IMG/VR virus record: IMGVR_UViG_3300007765_000002
Span: 1 to 64,000 of that record
Direction: 5' to 3' (one strand)
Length of the DNA stretch: 64,000 nt
DNA from: a virus
Shown: positions 17,191 through 24,991 of the stretch, one piece after another
How positions within the stretch are numbered: the stretch's first letter is position 1
How the letters are laid out: the number at the start of each line of letters is the position of its first letter
The notes under the pieces: model-generated
Databases searched by the model: none
The model's input: the letters and a program-made list of their open reading frames with translations, nothing else
What the model was told of the DNA's origin: nothing
Program-made: the position numbers and the translations under genes

Positions 17191-17776
17191 GGTTATTGTT
17201 AGCTAACCAAGCAGTATATATACTCCGATAATAACTTTCTATCTCAATAACATCTAACAACTTTCCATTAACTATATCTTCTAGTTTAATAATATTATCA
17301 GTGTGCTGTTTAATTAGGTGAGAGAAATGTATATACATTTCTGCATATTGTTTTATAGTTGTAGCGTCACATACTTGGGTCATTTCTTCCCACGTGTGGG
17401 GGCGATGTAACTGTTTAAATCGCTCTGCGGCCCACATTGCTATGTCAAAGTCATCGACAGTAATACCTATGAAGTCGTGTTTTCGTTCAATATGGTAGGC
17501 CAAATCATGACTTGGAATACTACCATAATATTTTGCAATTTCTATTAGGTAATGATCTTTCTCACTATTATTTTTAAATAAATGGGGTTTTTTAAGTCTA
17601 CTACGATCTTTTGATAACCTGATTCTATTAGAATCAGACCTGATTCTATTAGAATCAGACCTGATATCAGACCTGATTCTATTCTTATTAATTTTGCCAT
17701 TGCATGAATCATATAGCATAGTAATAAGATCACCGCATGATCCGCCCATGTAAACTATAAGGAATAAGTCTTTCAT
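17186..17776 (-). CDS. GG-loop (sulfotransferase/P-loop-like) phage protein with repeat insertion
   Basis: 196 residues from the ATG giving MKDLFLIVYMGGSCGDLIT. The strand followed by a GG/SCGD loop resembles the nucleotide-binding start of sulfotransferase-like P-loop proteins, and the end (IIKLEDIVNG) matches its relative at 55.9-56.6 kb (CIEYENIINS). Residues ~37-55 are a 7-residue repeat (SDSNRIR type) produced by an expanded 21-bp DNA repeat. The core IPSHDLAYHIERKHDFIGIT belongs to a family I know only from marine phages. Chemistry unknown. It overlaps the upstream small gene by 47 nt. Confidence 0.6.
   Translation of the reverse strand: MKDLFLIVYMGGSCGDLITMLYDSCNGKINKNRIRSDIRSDSNRIRSDSNRIRLSKDRSRLKKPHLFKNNSEKDHYLIEIAKYYGSIPSHDLAYHIERKHDFIGITVDDFDIAMWAAERFKQLHRPHTWEEMTQVCDATTIKQYAEMYIHFSHLIKQHTDNIIKLEDIVNGKLLDVIEIESYYRSIYTAWLANNNL
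17619..17684. repeat. Tandem 21-bp palindromic repeat inside a gene
   Basis: Unit CTGATTCTATTAGAATCAGAC occurs at 17619-17639 and 17640-17660, followed by a shortened copy (CTGATATCAGAC) and a partial one. Inside each unit CTGATTCTA-T-TAGAATCAG is a perfect inverted repeat. The 21-bp period keeps the reading frame. It can form stacked hairpins and is a likely site of copy-number change. Confidence 0.9.
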
Positions 17777-17912
17777 TAATTGATTTATGATTGGGTGTGG
17801 CGTTTTGTTTTGTAACGAGTTCTGCTTTACCTTTACTATACTGCTCGTCATACCATTTACGTAAATTTTCTAGAATACGTAAATCTTCTGTAAGTAATTC
17901 GTTTATTAACAT
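17730..17912 (-). CDS. Leader-bearing 60-residue protein
   Basis: Begins MLINELLTE-D (L-T-E) followed by a helical, charged stretch and GKAELVTKQNATPNHKS. The VTKQNAT segment also occurs in the GNAT-like protein (ITKQNATKD), so this linker is shared. Real because of the leader, its close fit after the 168-residue gene and the late-type AATAAATA upstream. No function recognised. Confidence 0.5.
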   Translation of the reverse strand: MLINELLTEDLRILENLRKWYDEQYSKGKAELVTKQNATPNHKSINERLIPYSLHGRIMR

Positions 17913-17921
17913 TATTTTTTC

Positions 17922-18428
17922 TTATTTATTGGTCAGACTAACACTTTCTACATTTAATGAAATATCACGTCTATCTAATTTATTAATTTCTCTAGACTTT
18001 TCTCCGATTCCTCTTTCTTGTGCAAAACTAATCTTGGGCGTGCCATCTTGGTTGACGTCATCAATATAATAATTTGCTATGAGAAACTCCTTGGTACTGG
18101 GATTGTCCGCACTAGGATCTTGTGTCGCGACTACGCGAGAAGGACTTTTAGATACTACAAACCAAAGCTCTGCCACGTCTGTTAATTTTGGTATTACCGT
18201 AAACTGTTGGCCCGGCACCATACCGCGCACTATTTGTTTTTGTTCCGCTTCCGACTTTTTCTTCATTAAAGTGGGGCCATTGGGATTATCTAGATCAATA
18301 CGTTTATCTCTAAGATCTATACTAGTCTCTGTACTATCACCCGCATTAGAAGCCAGCGGCAAGGTTGTGCCTCGAACAGGTCCAGAAATTTGATATACTG
18401 CTTCTGTAAATAATTCTTCTAGCTTCAT
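17922..18428 (-). CDS. Leader-bearing conserved protein
   Basis: 168 residues. Leader MKLEELFTE-AVYQ; F-T-E followed by Ala is the closest match in the window to T4 internal-protein leaders. The rest is polar alpha/beta (PGQQFTVIPKLTDVAELWFVV) with no family recognised. It overlaps the preceding basic gene by 4 nt. Confidence 0.6.
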   Translation of the reverse strand: MKLEELFTEAVYQISGPVRGTTLPLASNAGDSTETSIDLRDKRIDLDNPNGPTLMKKKSEAEQKQIVRGMVPGQQFTVIPKLTDVAELWFVVSKSPSRVVATQDPSADNPSTKEFLIANYYIDDVNQDGTPKISFAQERGIGEKSREINKLDRRDISLNVESVSLTNK

Positions 18429-18706
18429 TTGGAGGCCTTATTTAACCGTTGTTTCATAATGCTTGCCGGATTAGTTCTTTTTGTTCTAGCAGATTTTCTC
18501 GCAATTCTTGCTCCTAACTTTGCTTTAGTCATACGTAATTTAAAACGCTTTTTGATATCTGGAGCCGCAAAACATTGGGCAGGTTTGGACACAATGCGTC
18601 CTTTTCTTCTGCCGCCGGTGCAACGATACTTTCGAACTAATTTATTTCCTTGGCGTTGCCATGCCATTTTTGTTTCGTTTATGCCAAAGAGTTCTTCTAA
18701 ATACAT
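18425..18706 (-). CDS. Very basic leader-bearing protein, probable DNA-binding internal protein
   Basis: 93 residues. Leader MYLEELFGINE-T (I-N-E), then about one third Lys/Arg: WQRQGNKLVRKYRC, GGRRKGRIV, and two Cys around a GGRRKGR turn. Charge and size are like T4 internal proteins IPI-IPIII or a histone-like protein. It probably binds DNA inside the head; no enzyme motif. The ATG overlaps the upstream stop (TAATG). Confidence 0.65.
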   Translation of the reverse strand: MYLEELFGINETKMAWQRQGNKLVRKYRCTGGRRKGRIVSKPAQCFAAPDIKKRFKLRMTKAKLGARIARKSARTKRTNPASIMKQRLNKASK

Positions 18707-19935
18707 TATAATGTATTTAGTAATTTTGCTACGTCTTTTTCAATTACACTGTAAGATACGTTAGCAAGAACAAAACTAAAAAAATCACCATTATGGGCGC
18801 TGTCTCTTGCAAGAAGTTTAAGATGCATATTTGGAAGTTTGCAGTTAGAGTCAACGCCTTCAAAATAATCGTCGTATAATCCGCTAGTTATACCTTTATA
18901 TATTTTCACCATTGCTTTTTTTAAATTTCTAGAATCATACCCAATAACATTTTTTTGTGTTTTAATTACTAAGTAATCCATCATAGCCTCTTCTTGGGCA
19001 ATGACATTTATAAACGATCTGTTGTCTTTGTCTAAAACATATTCTCGTGTATTAATAAATTTAAGGTAATACATTAAATTCCGTATACCAGACGAACAGG
19101 TATACGCCTTGCATAATTCAGTAAATAACCCATTAAACTGTTGAAAATTAGCAAAGGAATAAAATATTATATTGTTATATTCACACAAATCACGAACTAT
19201 CGAAAAATTCTTACAAAAGTTTTGATATCGTGTTTGTATATCAAGACTACCGGTGTTTGCGTAATCTATAACAGCCCTGTTGTAAATTGCTAAAAATTCT
19301 TCACCCGGCACCAATGTGTATGTGCCGTGTTCAATTACATTTTCAAATAAATCAATAAATTCAGAATTTATTGATAGTAACGAATTGATTCCTATATCAT
19401 ACCTTCTCCAGGCCGGAGGTACCCACAGCACAATATTTGGTTTTATAATATCAATTAATTGATATAATTGTACTGTATTTAAATCTGAACTAGCACCAGG
19501 TGTACCAAGGTTAAAAACTTCAACGTCATTGGTATTAAATTGAGCAGATATTAATTTTTTGAGTTGTTCTGCCCAAGTGCTACTATCGTCTATTCCTAAA
19601 CCAAATGCGTGACTGCATCCAATGGTTACTATTTTTAATTTTGCATCTGAATTAAAGCTAGGACCGCGATATCCGTGTGCATTTAAGGTATACTTGACTG
19701 TTTTGCCTTTCCAATACGGATTTATTATTTTTTTATCGTACTCAAAAAAATCAAACTCATAAGTTCGTGAAGGATTTAATATATAATTATTATAAATCTC
19801 ATAACCGTATATATTATTTGGACCTGAAAAGTCTTCACCTTCTGGAAATAACGGCGGTTTAGATAAAGCTGATAATTCAGGATCCCAAAATCCCTTCGTC
19901 CACTTTGAAGTGCTACGATATTCTTCGTAATTCAT
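18706..19935 (-). CDS. SGNH/GDSL-hydrolase-like protein
   Basis: 409 residues. Block I at ~103-112 (VTIGCSHAFGLG, nucleophile Ser in GCSH), block II near FNLGTPGASSDL, block III-like IVLWVPPAWRR and a C-terminal ARDSAHNGDFF giving the D-x-x-H pair. These are the four conserved SGNH blocks, so an esterase or deacetylase-like activity is likely. The ~100 N-terminal residues are Tyr/Asn-rich. Such proteins in marine phages have been guessed to act on glycans; target unknown. A related, less complete protein lies at 54.2-55.0 kb. Confidence 0.7.
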   Translation of the reverse strand: MNYEEYRSTSKWTKGFWDPELSALSKPPLFPEGEDFSGPNNIYGYEIYNNYILNPSRTYEFDFFEYDKKIINPYWKGKTVKYTLNAHGYRGPSFNSDAKLKIVTIGCSHAFGLGIDDSSTWAEQLKKLISAQFNTNDVEVFNLGTPGASSDLNTVQLYQLIDIIKPNIVLWVPPAWRRYDIGINSLLSINSEFIDLFENVIEHGTYTLVPGEEFLAIYNRAVIDYANTGSLDIQTRYQNFCKNFSIVRDLCEYNNIIFYSFANFQQFNGLFTELCKAYTCSSGIRNLMYYLKFINTREYVLDKDNRSFINVIAQEEAMMDYLVIKTQKNVIGYDSRNLKKAMVKIYKGITSGLYDDYFEGVDSNCKLPNMHLKLLARDSAHNGDFFSFVLANVSYSVIEKDVAKLLNTL

Positions 19936-19947
19936 ATACGATACTTA

Positions 19948-20196
19948 TTATTGAATGGTTAATAGATAGATCAATGCTGAAAATAGTGCGGTGATAATGG
20001 AGCCACTAAGGACCCACATAGATTTGTATTTGTTTTTTTCTTGGACTAGCAAGTTATGCCTAATCTCATCGAGTTGCTGTTCAATGACAGTCAAACGACT
20101 TTCGATTCGTTCCATATTCTCCTCCAGGTACCCGTATCTCTCTGAGCAAATCTCAACGTGTGCCTCAAGGCTCTGCCTTTCAATTTCTGATGGCAT
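19948..20196 (-). CDS. Coiled-coil protein with C-terminal membrane anchor (XhlA/holin-like)
   Basis: 82 residues: an acidic coiled coil (residues ~10-50, ENMERIESRLTVIEQQLDEI) followed by one transmembrane segment at ~60-80 (MWVLSGSIITALFSALIYLL). The layout resembles XhlA-type proteins that help lysis, but lacks a second helix, so a holin function is uncertain. Ribosome site TAGGAG before ATG. The 127-base gap upstream holds only a weak 29-codon reading frame. Confidence 0.65.
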   Translation of the reverse strand: MPSEIERQSLEAHVEICSERYGYLEENMERIESRLTVIEQQLDEIRHNLLVQEKNKYKSMWVLSGSIITALFSALIYLLTIQ

Positions 20197-20323
20197 AACA
20201 ACTCCTAAAATGTGTAATAATGCCTACCGCCCGCCCTGTATTATATGTGCCTTTTATATGCCTCTTCATTTCGCCTAAAATGAGCCTAAGTCTTTGCCTA
20301 GTACTGTATTTACTCAAAAATTT

Positions 20324-20875
20324 CTAGAAATTAACTAATAGTTTATCGGAGGAAGTAATATAAATGTTTTTAATTTTAGGGTTTAAAGCATTCCAAACGG
20401 GGGTTTTTATTTTAGCAGTTTCTGTTAAATTTAAAATAACTGGAACGTTTGTTAGATCTTTCATTAATCCAGATGCAGGTATGGCTTCTTCGCCTCGCTC
20501 TAGATATAATCCAGGTTGTTCAACAGTAAAGGAAGTAGTCCAAAAAACATGTTTTCCTTTAAATGAAGATCCAAAATTTAAAGCTTTGATGTCGTCTACT
20601 GAATATTTTTGGGGTTTTTCGATATACATAGGATTGCCGCGTAAACTAATAGTTTGAATTAAAGTTTCTAAATTACTTTGTTGTCCTCTACTTTTATTCC
20701 AAGACTTTTCATTATTAACCAATTGATTAATGTCATCTACAAAAGCAGGGGCGTCAGGTCTGTATTGTGCTACAAGGCCAGTTTGTGATATATCAATTAA
20801 AGTATGTATTGTCAAAAACTCACCAACACCTGAACCAAATCTGCCGCCGGCGGCTAATCCTTTTTCTCTTGCCAT
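20324..20875 (-). CDS. Conserved virion-type protein, function unknown
   Basis: 183 residues, Gly-rich N-terminus (AREKGLAAGGRFGSGVGEF), beta-rich C-terminus. No family recognised. It lies in its own unit beyond the terminator of the 20.98-21.35 kb gene, among two strongly expressed small structural genes. AT-rich upstream sequence has several TATAAT/TAAATA-like motifs, none convincing. Confidence 0.5.
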   Translation of the reverse strand: MAREKGLAAGGRFGSGVGEFLTIHTLIDISQTGLVAQYRPDAPAFVDDINQLVNNEKSWNKSRGQQSNLETLIQTISLRGNPMYIEKPQKYSVDDIKALNFGSSFKGKHVFWTTSFTVEQPGLYLERGEEAIPASGLMKDLTNVPVILNLTETAKIKTPVWNALNPKIKNIYITSSDKLLVNF

Positions 20876-20933
20876 TTGTATACCTATAATATGCTACTAT
20901 TATATTTAGTATAGATTATTTAGCCAAATAAAA

Positions 20934-20955
20934 AGCGGAATGTTACCATTCCGCT
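20934..20955 (-). terminator. Strong intrinsic terminator
   Basis: AGCGGAATG-GTAA-CATTCCGCT hairpin on the minus strand, perfect 9-bp stem, followed by TTTTATTT. It lies 24 nt past the stop of the 123-residue gene. The opposite strand also has a T run, so it may act in both directions. Confidence 0.9.
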
Positions 20956-20978
20956 GTTTTATTATATAATATATTAAA

Positions 20979-21350
20979 TTATAGAACGTATGTTTTTGCT
21001 GTTACTGTTGCTGATGCAAAGTTTACAGAATCAACTGTACCCAAAGCAATTAAAACATCTTCTAAGTGAGCGGCCAATGTTTCACTGGCTGAGCCATCAT
21101 ATGTGTCTGTACCGTATTCACCCTCGACACAAACTGAAATATTGTTGTCTGCACTATGTAGTGCGCCAATAATTACAATGTTAAAGCCTGCGCCTTGAAT
21201 TGCATCCATGGCGGCTGCTACTGCTGATGTTGGGCCTAGCTTTCCTGAAACATCTGCGCCAAAATCAATATCTAAGTGTGCTAATGTTTTACCTAGAAAA
21301 TTGGTGCTAAGACCAAATGATGCAGGTACTGTTCTTGTTACTGAAGCCAT
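20979..21350 (-). CDS. Small Ala/Gly-rich protein, probable decoration or tail protein
   Basis: 123 residues, Ala/Val/Gly/Asp-rich and compact (AVAAAMDAIQGAGFNIVIIG). No family recognised. It forms a single-gene unit with a perfect late promoter 31 nt upstream, a TAGGAGA ribosome site and its own strong terminator, which suggests an abundant late structural protein. It shares this layout and a short alanine-rich helix-strand pattern with the next upstream gene, possibly a distant duplicate. Confidence 0.65.
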   Translation of the reverse strand: MASVTRTVPASFGLSTNFLGKTLAHLDIDFGADVSGKLGPTSAVAAAMDAIQGAGFNIVIIGALHSADNNISVCVEGEYGTDTYDGSASETLAAHLEDVLIALGTVDSVNFASATVTAKTYVL

Positions 21351-21381
21351 TTTAAATCTCCTAATCTAGCGTTGTTATCTT

Positions 21382-21389
21382 TATTTATA
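21382..21389 (-). promoter_or_regulatory. T4-type late promoter (TATAAATA)
   Basis: Perfect TATAAATA in the classical position, with a 31-nt gap to ATG containing TAGGAGA, in contrast to the leaderless class. Confidence 0.85.
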
Positions 21390-21410
21390 TACAAAAATAC
21401 AAAATAAAAA

Positions 21411-21432
21411 AGCGGGATATTTCTATCCCGCT
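21411..21432 (-). terminator. Strong intrinsic terminator
   Basis: Hairpin AGCGGGATA-GAAA-TATCCCGCT on the minus strand, 9-bp perfect stem with a GAAA tetraloop, followed by TTTTTATTTT. It ends the 109-residue gene and insulates the next promoter. Confidence 0.9.
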
Positions 21433-21488
21433 TTTCTTGGAATCATTTGTTTCTAGCAATGCTAAAAACTGTGATTTTACGCTAATAA

Positions 21489-21818
21489 TTAAGCTAAGCT
21501 AACACCTGTGATTGTTTTGACACTTAGTGTTTGTGCGGCAATTGCGTCTAGACGTGCTTCTAGTGCTGTCCATACTGCGCCTGAACCGGCTGCAATGTGA
21601 GCGTGTGCGCCTGAAAGACCTACTACGAAGCCAGCGGCTGTAACTGTGCCTACGAACTCAACTGTACCGTGCTGTGCAATTGCTTCTAGTGCTAGTTGTG
21701 CATCTGTATCTGTTGTAAAGTCGCCACCTGTTGAACATACCCATGTAATGTCACGAACACCTGCGTACTCTGAATTATCTTGTGCTGTTGAATAAGCTGG
21801 ATTTGTATAACCTGCCAT
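21489..21818 (-). CDS. Small Ala/Gly-rich protein, probable structural paralogue
   Basis: 109 residues, similar in composition to the neighbour (LALEAIAQHGTVEFVGTV, AGFVVGLSGAHAHIAAGSGAVW). No family recognised. It has a perfect late promoter, TAGGAGA ribosome site and a dedicated terminator. Monocistronic late expression suggests a high-copy virion protein, for example head decoration; this is inference. Confidence 0.65.
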   Translation of the reverse strand: MAGYTNPAYSTAQDNSEYAGVRDITWVCSTGGDFTTDTDAQLALEAIAQHGTVEFVGTVTAAGFVVGLSGAHAHIAAGSGAVWTALEARLDAIAAQTLSVKTITGVSLA

Positions 21819-21871
21819 TTTTCTAATCTCCTATATCTTGTAATGTATAGATTTCTCTATACCGTTAATAT

Positions 21872-21879
21872 TATTTATA
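21872..21879 (-). promoter_or_regulatory. T4-type late promoter (TATAAATA)
   Basis: Perfect TATAAATA 53 nt upstream of the 109-residue gene; the leader contains an imperfect inverted repeat (TATAGAGAAATCTATA) and TAGGAGA. Confidence 0.85.
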
Positions 21880-21918
21880 TCTAATTAGAAAAAATAAACT
21901 ACGCTATTTCATTGCATA

Positions 21919-22617
21919 TTATTTATTGGCTAGCCACTTTCCTATTCCTTTGCCTACCACATAACCACCGGCTGTCGCTAGTGCAATTTTTGCTGGTGTA
22001 CTAATGCCTGTTTTTTCTGGATCTTTAGCACTTTTATCTTCATATCCACCCTTACGCATAAATCCTTCATATGGGCCGCGTAAATCACTTTTAGGTGTTT
22101 TGGCCCTCAATGCCTGTAACAATCTAGTAGTACCTTGCTTGCGCTCAGTACCATATAATCTATTCCAATCACTTAACAATCTTCTTACAGCACTATACTG
22201 CCCATTTCTAATACCTAAATTACGCTCTAAACTCATTAAAAATTGTTTGTCGAAGTTCGGATTAGCCTTACCTTGTGCCACATCTCTGAGATACCTTTTA
22301 AATTGTAATAAAGGCATACTTGCCCTACCAACTGGGCCAATTTGATTTGCGTATCTTTCTGGATTACTAAAAACAGCTACCCAGTTGTGTAAATCTGTTG
22401 CTGTTGATCTAATATTACTGAAATCTTGATATTGCAAAGTTTTTCTAGCATATTCTGATGCCTGCGCGGCTGTGCTGGGATCAAATCGCATTGCCTGCAA
22501 TGATAATACCGTCAAGTAAATACTTTCTGCCACTTGTTCAGCACTAAGATTCAAACCACGCTGGGTGCGTAGTGCTCGTGCTTCTGTTAAATCTTTAATA
22601 AAACCCATCAACCCCAC
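21919..22617 (-). CDS. Leader-bearing helical protein
   Basis: 232 residues, mostly helical and basic, with a Gly/Ala hydrophobic C-terminus (IALATAGGYVVGKGIGKW). The N-terminus reads MGLMGFIKDLTE-AR; the internal Met gives MGFIKDLTE-A, which matches the capsid-targeting form. AGGAG with 8-nt spacing favours the first Met. Function unknown; possibly an internal head protein. It starts inside the end of the previous gene. Confidence 0.55.
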   Translation of the reverse strand: MGLMGFIKDLTEARALRTQRGLNLSAEQVAESIYLTVLSLQAMRFDPSTAAQASEYARKTLQYQDFSNIRSTATDLHNWVAVFSNPERYANQIGPVGRASMPLLQFKRYLRDVAQGKANPNFDKQFLMSLERNLGIRNGQYSAVRRLLSDWNRLYGTERKQGTTRLLQALRAKTPKSDLRGPYEGFMRKGGYEDKSAKDPEKTGISTPAKIALATAGGYVVGKGIGKWLANK

Positions 22618-23951
22618 TCCTTTTGACTTAAAAAGTTTCTTCTTGAAAACTCCATTCTATCTACTAATTTTACGGCATTACCTATTCTATCAATTGCTAC
22701 AAAACCCTCGGGGTCTGCTACCTCGTAGCCGCCATCTGTTTTATAAAATGTTCCAATACCTTCTACTTTGTTTAATTTGTTTACTAAGATCATTTTAATC
22801 TGTACGATTTGTTTATATATGCCAAGTATTGCTAATAATGTATTACTGTTATCTTCGATAAACTGTTTGTTTGCTTCTATTTTTTGTACACGCGCCTGTC
22901 CTGCAGGCCCTTCAATACCAGTTTTTAGTTTATCAATTTCGGCTTGCATACGATCATCATAATAGTTAATAAAGTCTTGCAAGAAATTTGTAGCATTGGA
23001 TACTTGTCCTTCTCCTTGGCGAATCTTTTCGTTAATAAAGATGGGAATATATTTCATAAACTCTTCATTTTTCAACATTGTGTTGAATTTTGAGGCATTT
23101 GTTTTAGATAAAATATCACTCATCTTCTCAACACCGCGCCTTACAGAATCTGTTTCTCTTGCAGTTAATGTAGCAACGCCTGTTAAATCTTTATACGTAG
23201 CATCATCCATCCAAACTTTTTTGTTACCTTCTGGTGCTATTACACCATATTGTGTTTGCATGTCACTAATCTCAGGCCCGCCAGTATATTGCGTATGCCA
23301 TACTATACCAAAGTCTGCGGCCAGTAATTGCTGTGCTAATTCACTGCCGACAGGGACAGCATATGTAATTTCTTGTGGTCTAAAAGCAATATATTTTTCC
23401 CCTTCAATAGTTACTGTTTTTAAATCACCTTTAGCAAACATAAAGTCGCCATGCAGTATGCCATCAAAGTTTAATTTTGGCAATTCTTTTAAAGCCATCT
23501 TAAACTTATTACGCAGGCCTGCTCTTGTCTTACCTTTTTCTAAACCAGCATCAGAATGGTTCTTGTCAATATCTTTAGGTGTTTTGTTTAATTTAGGATT
23601 TTTATTAAAAAAGCCGTGCTTTGTTGCTACAAAAAACTTACCGTCCTTTGGATCAGTGCCAGCAACAATAGCAGGAGCACCATCCCACTTAGTTGTTATT
23701 TTGGTACGTTTGCCTCCGTGTCCGGAAAGCATACCAGCAACGTTGGCCAAATAGTTTAATGCTTGTTTAGCGCCTTTGTATCCTTGCGTAAATACCAAGT
23801 CTTCAAGGTGTGTCATATGTGTGCGGTCTTCTTTTTCAAAAAGCCATTTAGATTCGTTAATAAGATTTCCTTCGCGGTCTTTGCGTGGTGCACGGTCCTT
23901 GCGACGTTTTGCTCTTGCTGGTCGTTCTTCGTGTAGATCAGATATCTTCAT
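22608..23951 (-). CDS. Large conserved protein with ligase-like KxDG motif
   Basis: 447 residues from MKISDLHEERP; the Met three codons earlier is less likely. A very basic segment follows (RAKRRKDRAPRKDR). Around residue 90, TKWDGAPAIVAG resembles motif I of nucleotidyltransferases/ATP-dependent ligases (KxDG), with FFVATKHGFFNK and FDGILHGDFMF (compare motif III, DGE) in the right order. Motifs IV-V are not clear. I recall it as a conserved uncharacterised family of T4-like marine phages. Nucleotidyl transfer is a hypothesis; the N-terminal leader may make it virion-associated. Confidence 0.55.
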   Translation of the reverse strand: MKISDLHEERPARAKRRKDRAPRKDREGNLINESKWLFEKEDRTHMTHLEDLVFTQGYKGAKQALNYLANVAGMLSGHGGKRTKITTKWDGAPAIVAGTDPKDGKFFVATKHGFFNKNPKLNKTPKDIDKNHSDAGLEKGKTRAGLRNKFKMALKELPKLNFDGILHGDFMFAKGDLKTVTIEGEKYIAFRPQEITYAVPVGSELAQQLLAADFGIVWHTQYTGGPEISDMQTQYGVIAPEGNKKVWMDDATYKDLTGVATLTARETDSVRRGVEKMSDILSKTNASKFNTMLKNEEFMKYIPIFINEKIRQGEGQVSNATNFLQDFINYYDDRMQAEIDKLKTGIEGPAGQARVQKIEANKQFIEDNSNTLLAILGIYKQIVQIKMILVNKLNKVEGIGTFYKTDGGYEVADPEGFVAIDRIGNAVKLVDRMEFSRRNFLSQKEWG

Positions 23952-24183
23952 TATTAACAATATCCAATAATTCTGTTATAGCATCACTAAAACGTTTTTT
24001 AGTTGCTTCATCAACATCGTCCCAATCTATTTTAATCCAATCATCTACAACGTTTTCTAATTCGCCGGACATTTGATCTACAATACCACTTGTTTTACCT
24101 GGTGGGAATCTTTTATAACGTGGGGGCGGCCGCCTAGTTAAAACTTTTGAGTCTACGTACGGCGATATTTCACTCAGTTTCAC
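23938..24183 (-). CDS. Small acidic protein, probable GTG start
   Basis: 81 residues from GTG giving MKLSEISPYVDSKV; this start overlaps the previous stop and matches the MKLSEI/MKISDL leader style. A longer upstream start would lie deep in the previous gene. Arg/Pro-rich RRPPPRYKRFPPGK then an acidic helical C-terminus. No function recognised. Confidence 0.5.
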   Translation of the reverse strand: MKLSEISPYVDSKVLTRRPPPRYKRFPPGKTSGIVDQMSGELENVVDDWIKIDWDDVDEATKKRFSDAITELLDIVNNEDI

Positions 24184-24424
24184 TGTCGCCCGCCTTGCGA
24201 ATACTACGCACAAATTTTTTATTATCTTGTCCGCGTATACTATTAAGAAGTCGTCTTTCTAGTTCAGAAGCAGTAGCATGGTCATAGTTTTCATAAATAT
24301 TATTAATAAGATTTACTGCACTGTCAATGATATGTATAGCGCGACTTTCAATAATCGCACTCTTATTTTTCTCGCTATATAGAGAATTCAATTCTTCAAG
24401 TATAGTTCTAGTTTTACGTTTCAT
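24170..24424 (-). CDS. Small helical protein
   Basis: 84 residues from MKRKTRTILEELNSLY. Mostly helical and charged, with no recognised motif. It shares a 14-nt overlap with the following GTG-start gene. Function unknown. Confidence 0.5.
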   Translation of the reverse strand: MKRKTRTILEELNSLYSEKNKSAIIESRAIHIIDSAVNLINNIYENYDHATASELERRLLNSIRGQDNKKFVRSIRKAGDSETE

Positions 24425-24465
24425 ATTAATATACACTCTGTATATATTTAGTTAAATTTCCACTA

Positions 24466-24954
24466 TTAATTGTTAAATTTTGCTTTCTTATTAATAGATG
24501 TCCAACCAAATCCTCTAACAGAGTAGTAACAAGAAACAACTTTCCAACTTGGAATTTTAGGTTCTGCTGATTCCATTCCCAATTTGAATATATTGTCTGC
24601 TTGTTTTCGAAGGCTTTTGATACTTGTTTTGTCTAAAGCGCCTTGGTCTTTGTGTTTTCTAATAGCACCGTAAAGAGCATCATGTATAACTGCACCACGG
24701 GCAACATCCCACGGAGAAATAATACTCCACATTGCTCTGGATATTGATGCTAAATCTGTTTTATATCCAACTGGAGCTGTGATCATAATATGATCATCAG
24801 TTTCTCTAATTTTTACATCTGTAAGTTTCCAAACTGACATTGAATTAACAATATCAGCAACTCTACTTTTTTCAATCTCAAATGTAAGAGACTCAGTTAA
24901 TACCCATTCTCTCGGGCCAAGAAAATCTGCTTGTAAATAATCATGCCACCGCAT
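24466..24954 (-). CDS. DUF1353-family protein
   Basis: 162 residues. The central pattern VGYKTDLASISRAMWSIISP...GAVIHDALY and the C-terminal RKQADNIFKLGM...VVSCYYSVRGFGW are the DUF1353 signature (TDLASIPR, AaviHDyLY, RkeAD.iFlEaM). The family is common in phages; HD-like His-Asp pairs suggest a hydrolase but no activity is established. Ribosome site CAGGAAT; late promoter just upstream. Confidence 0.8.
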   Translation of the reverse strand: MRWHDYLQADFLGPREWVLTESLTFEIEKSRVADIVNSMSVWKLTDVKIRETDDHIMITAPVGYKTDLASISRAMWSIISPWDVARGAVIHDALYGAIRKHKDQGALDKTSIKSLRKQADNIFKLGMESAEPKIPSWKVVSCYYSVRGFGWTSINKKAKFNN

Positions 24955-24983
24955 AGTATAAATTCCTGTTAGGTTGTTTATAC

Positions 24984-24991
24984 TATTTATA
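24984..24991 (-). promoter_or_regulatory. T4-type late promoter (TATAAATA)
   Basis: Perfect TATAAATA at the stop of the helicase gene, 29 nt before the DUF1353 gene, with an intervening ribosome site. It would separate late transcription of 24.9 kb and below from the helicase-primase unit. Confidence 0.75.

Noticed and set aside
17619-17684. Possible CRISPR-like repeat
   Set aside because: Repeats are directly tandem with no spacers and keep the reading frame of a gene.
20197-20323. 29-codon ORF in the gap before the coiled-coil membrane gene
   Set aside because: Weak start, overlaps the next ribosome site and has no conserved pattern that I can see.
22996-23754. 252-codon plus-strand reading frame
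   Set aside because: Antisense to the 447-residue KxDG-type gene; Ser/Leu/Pro-rich composition is typical of antisense frames.
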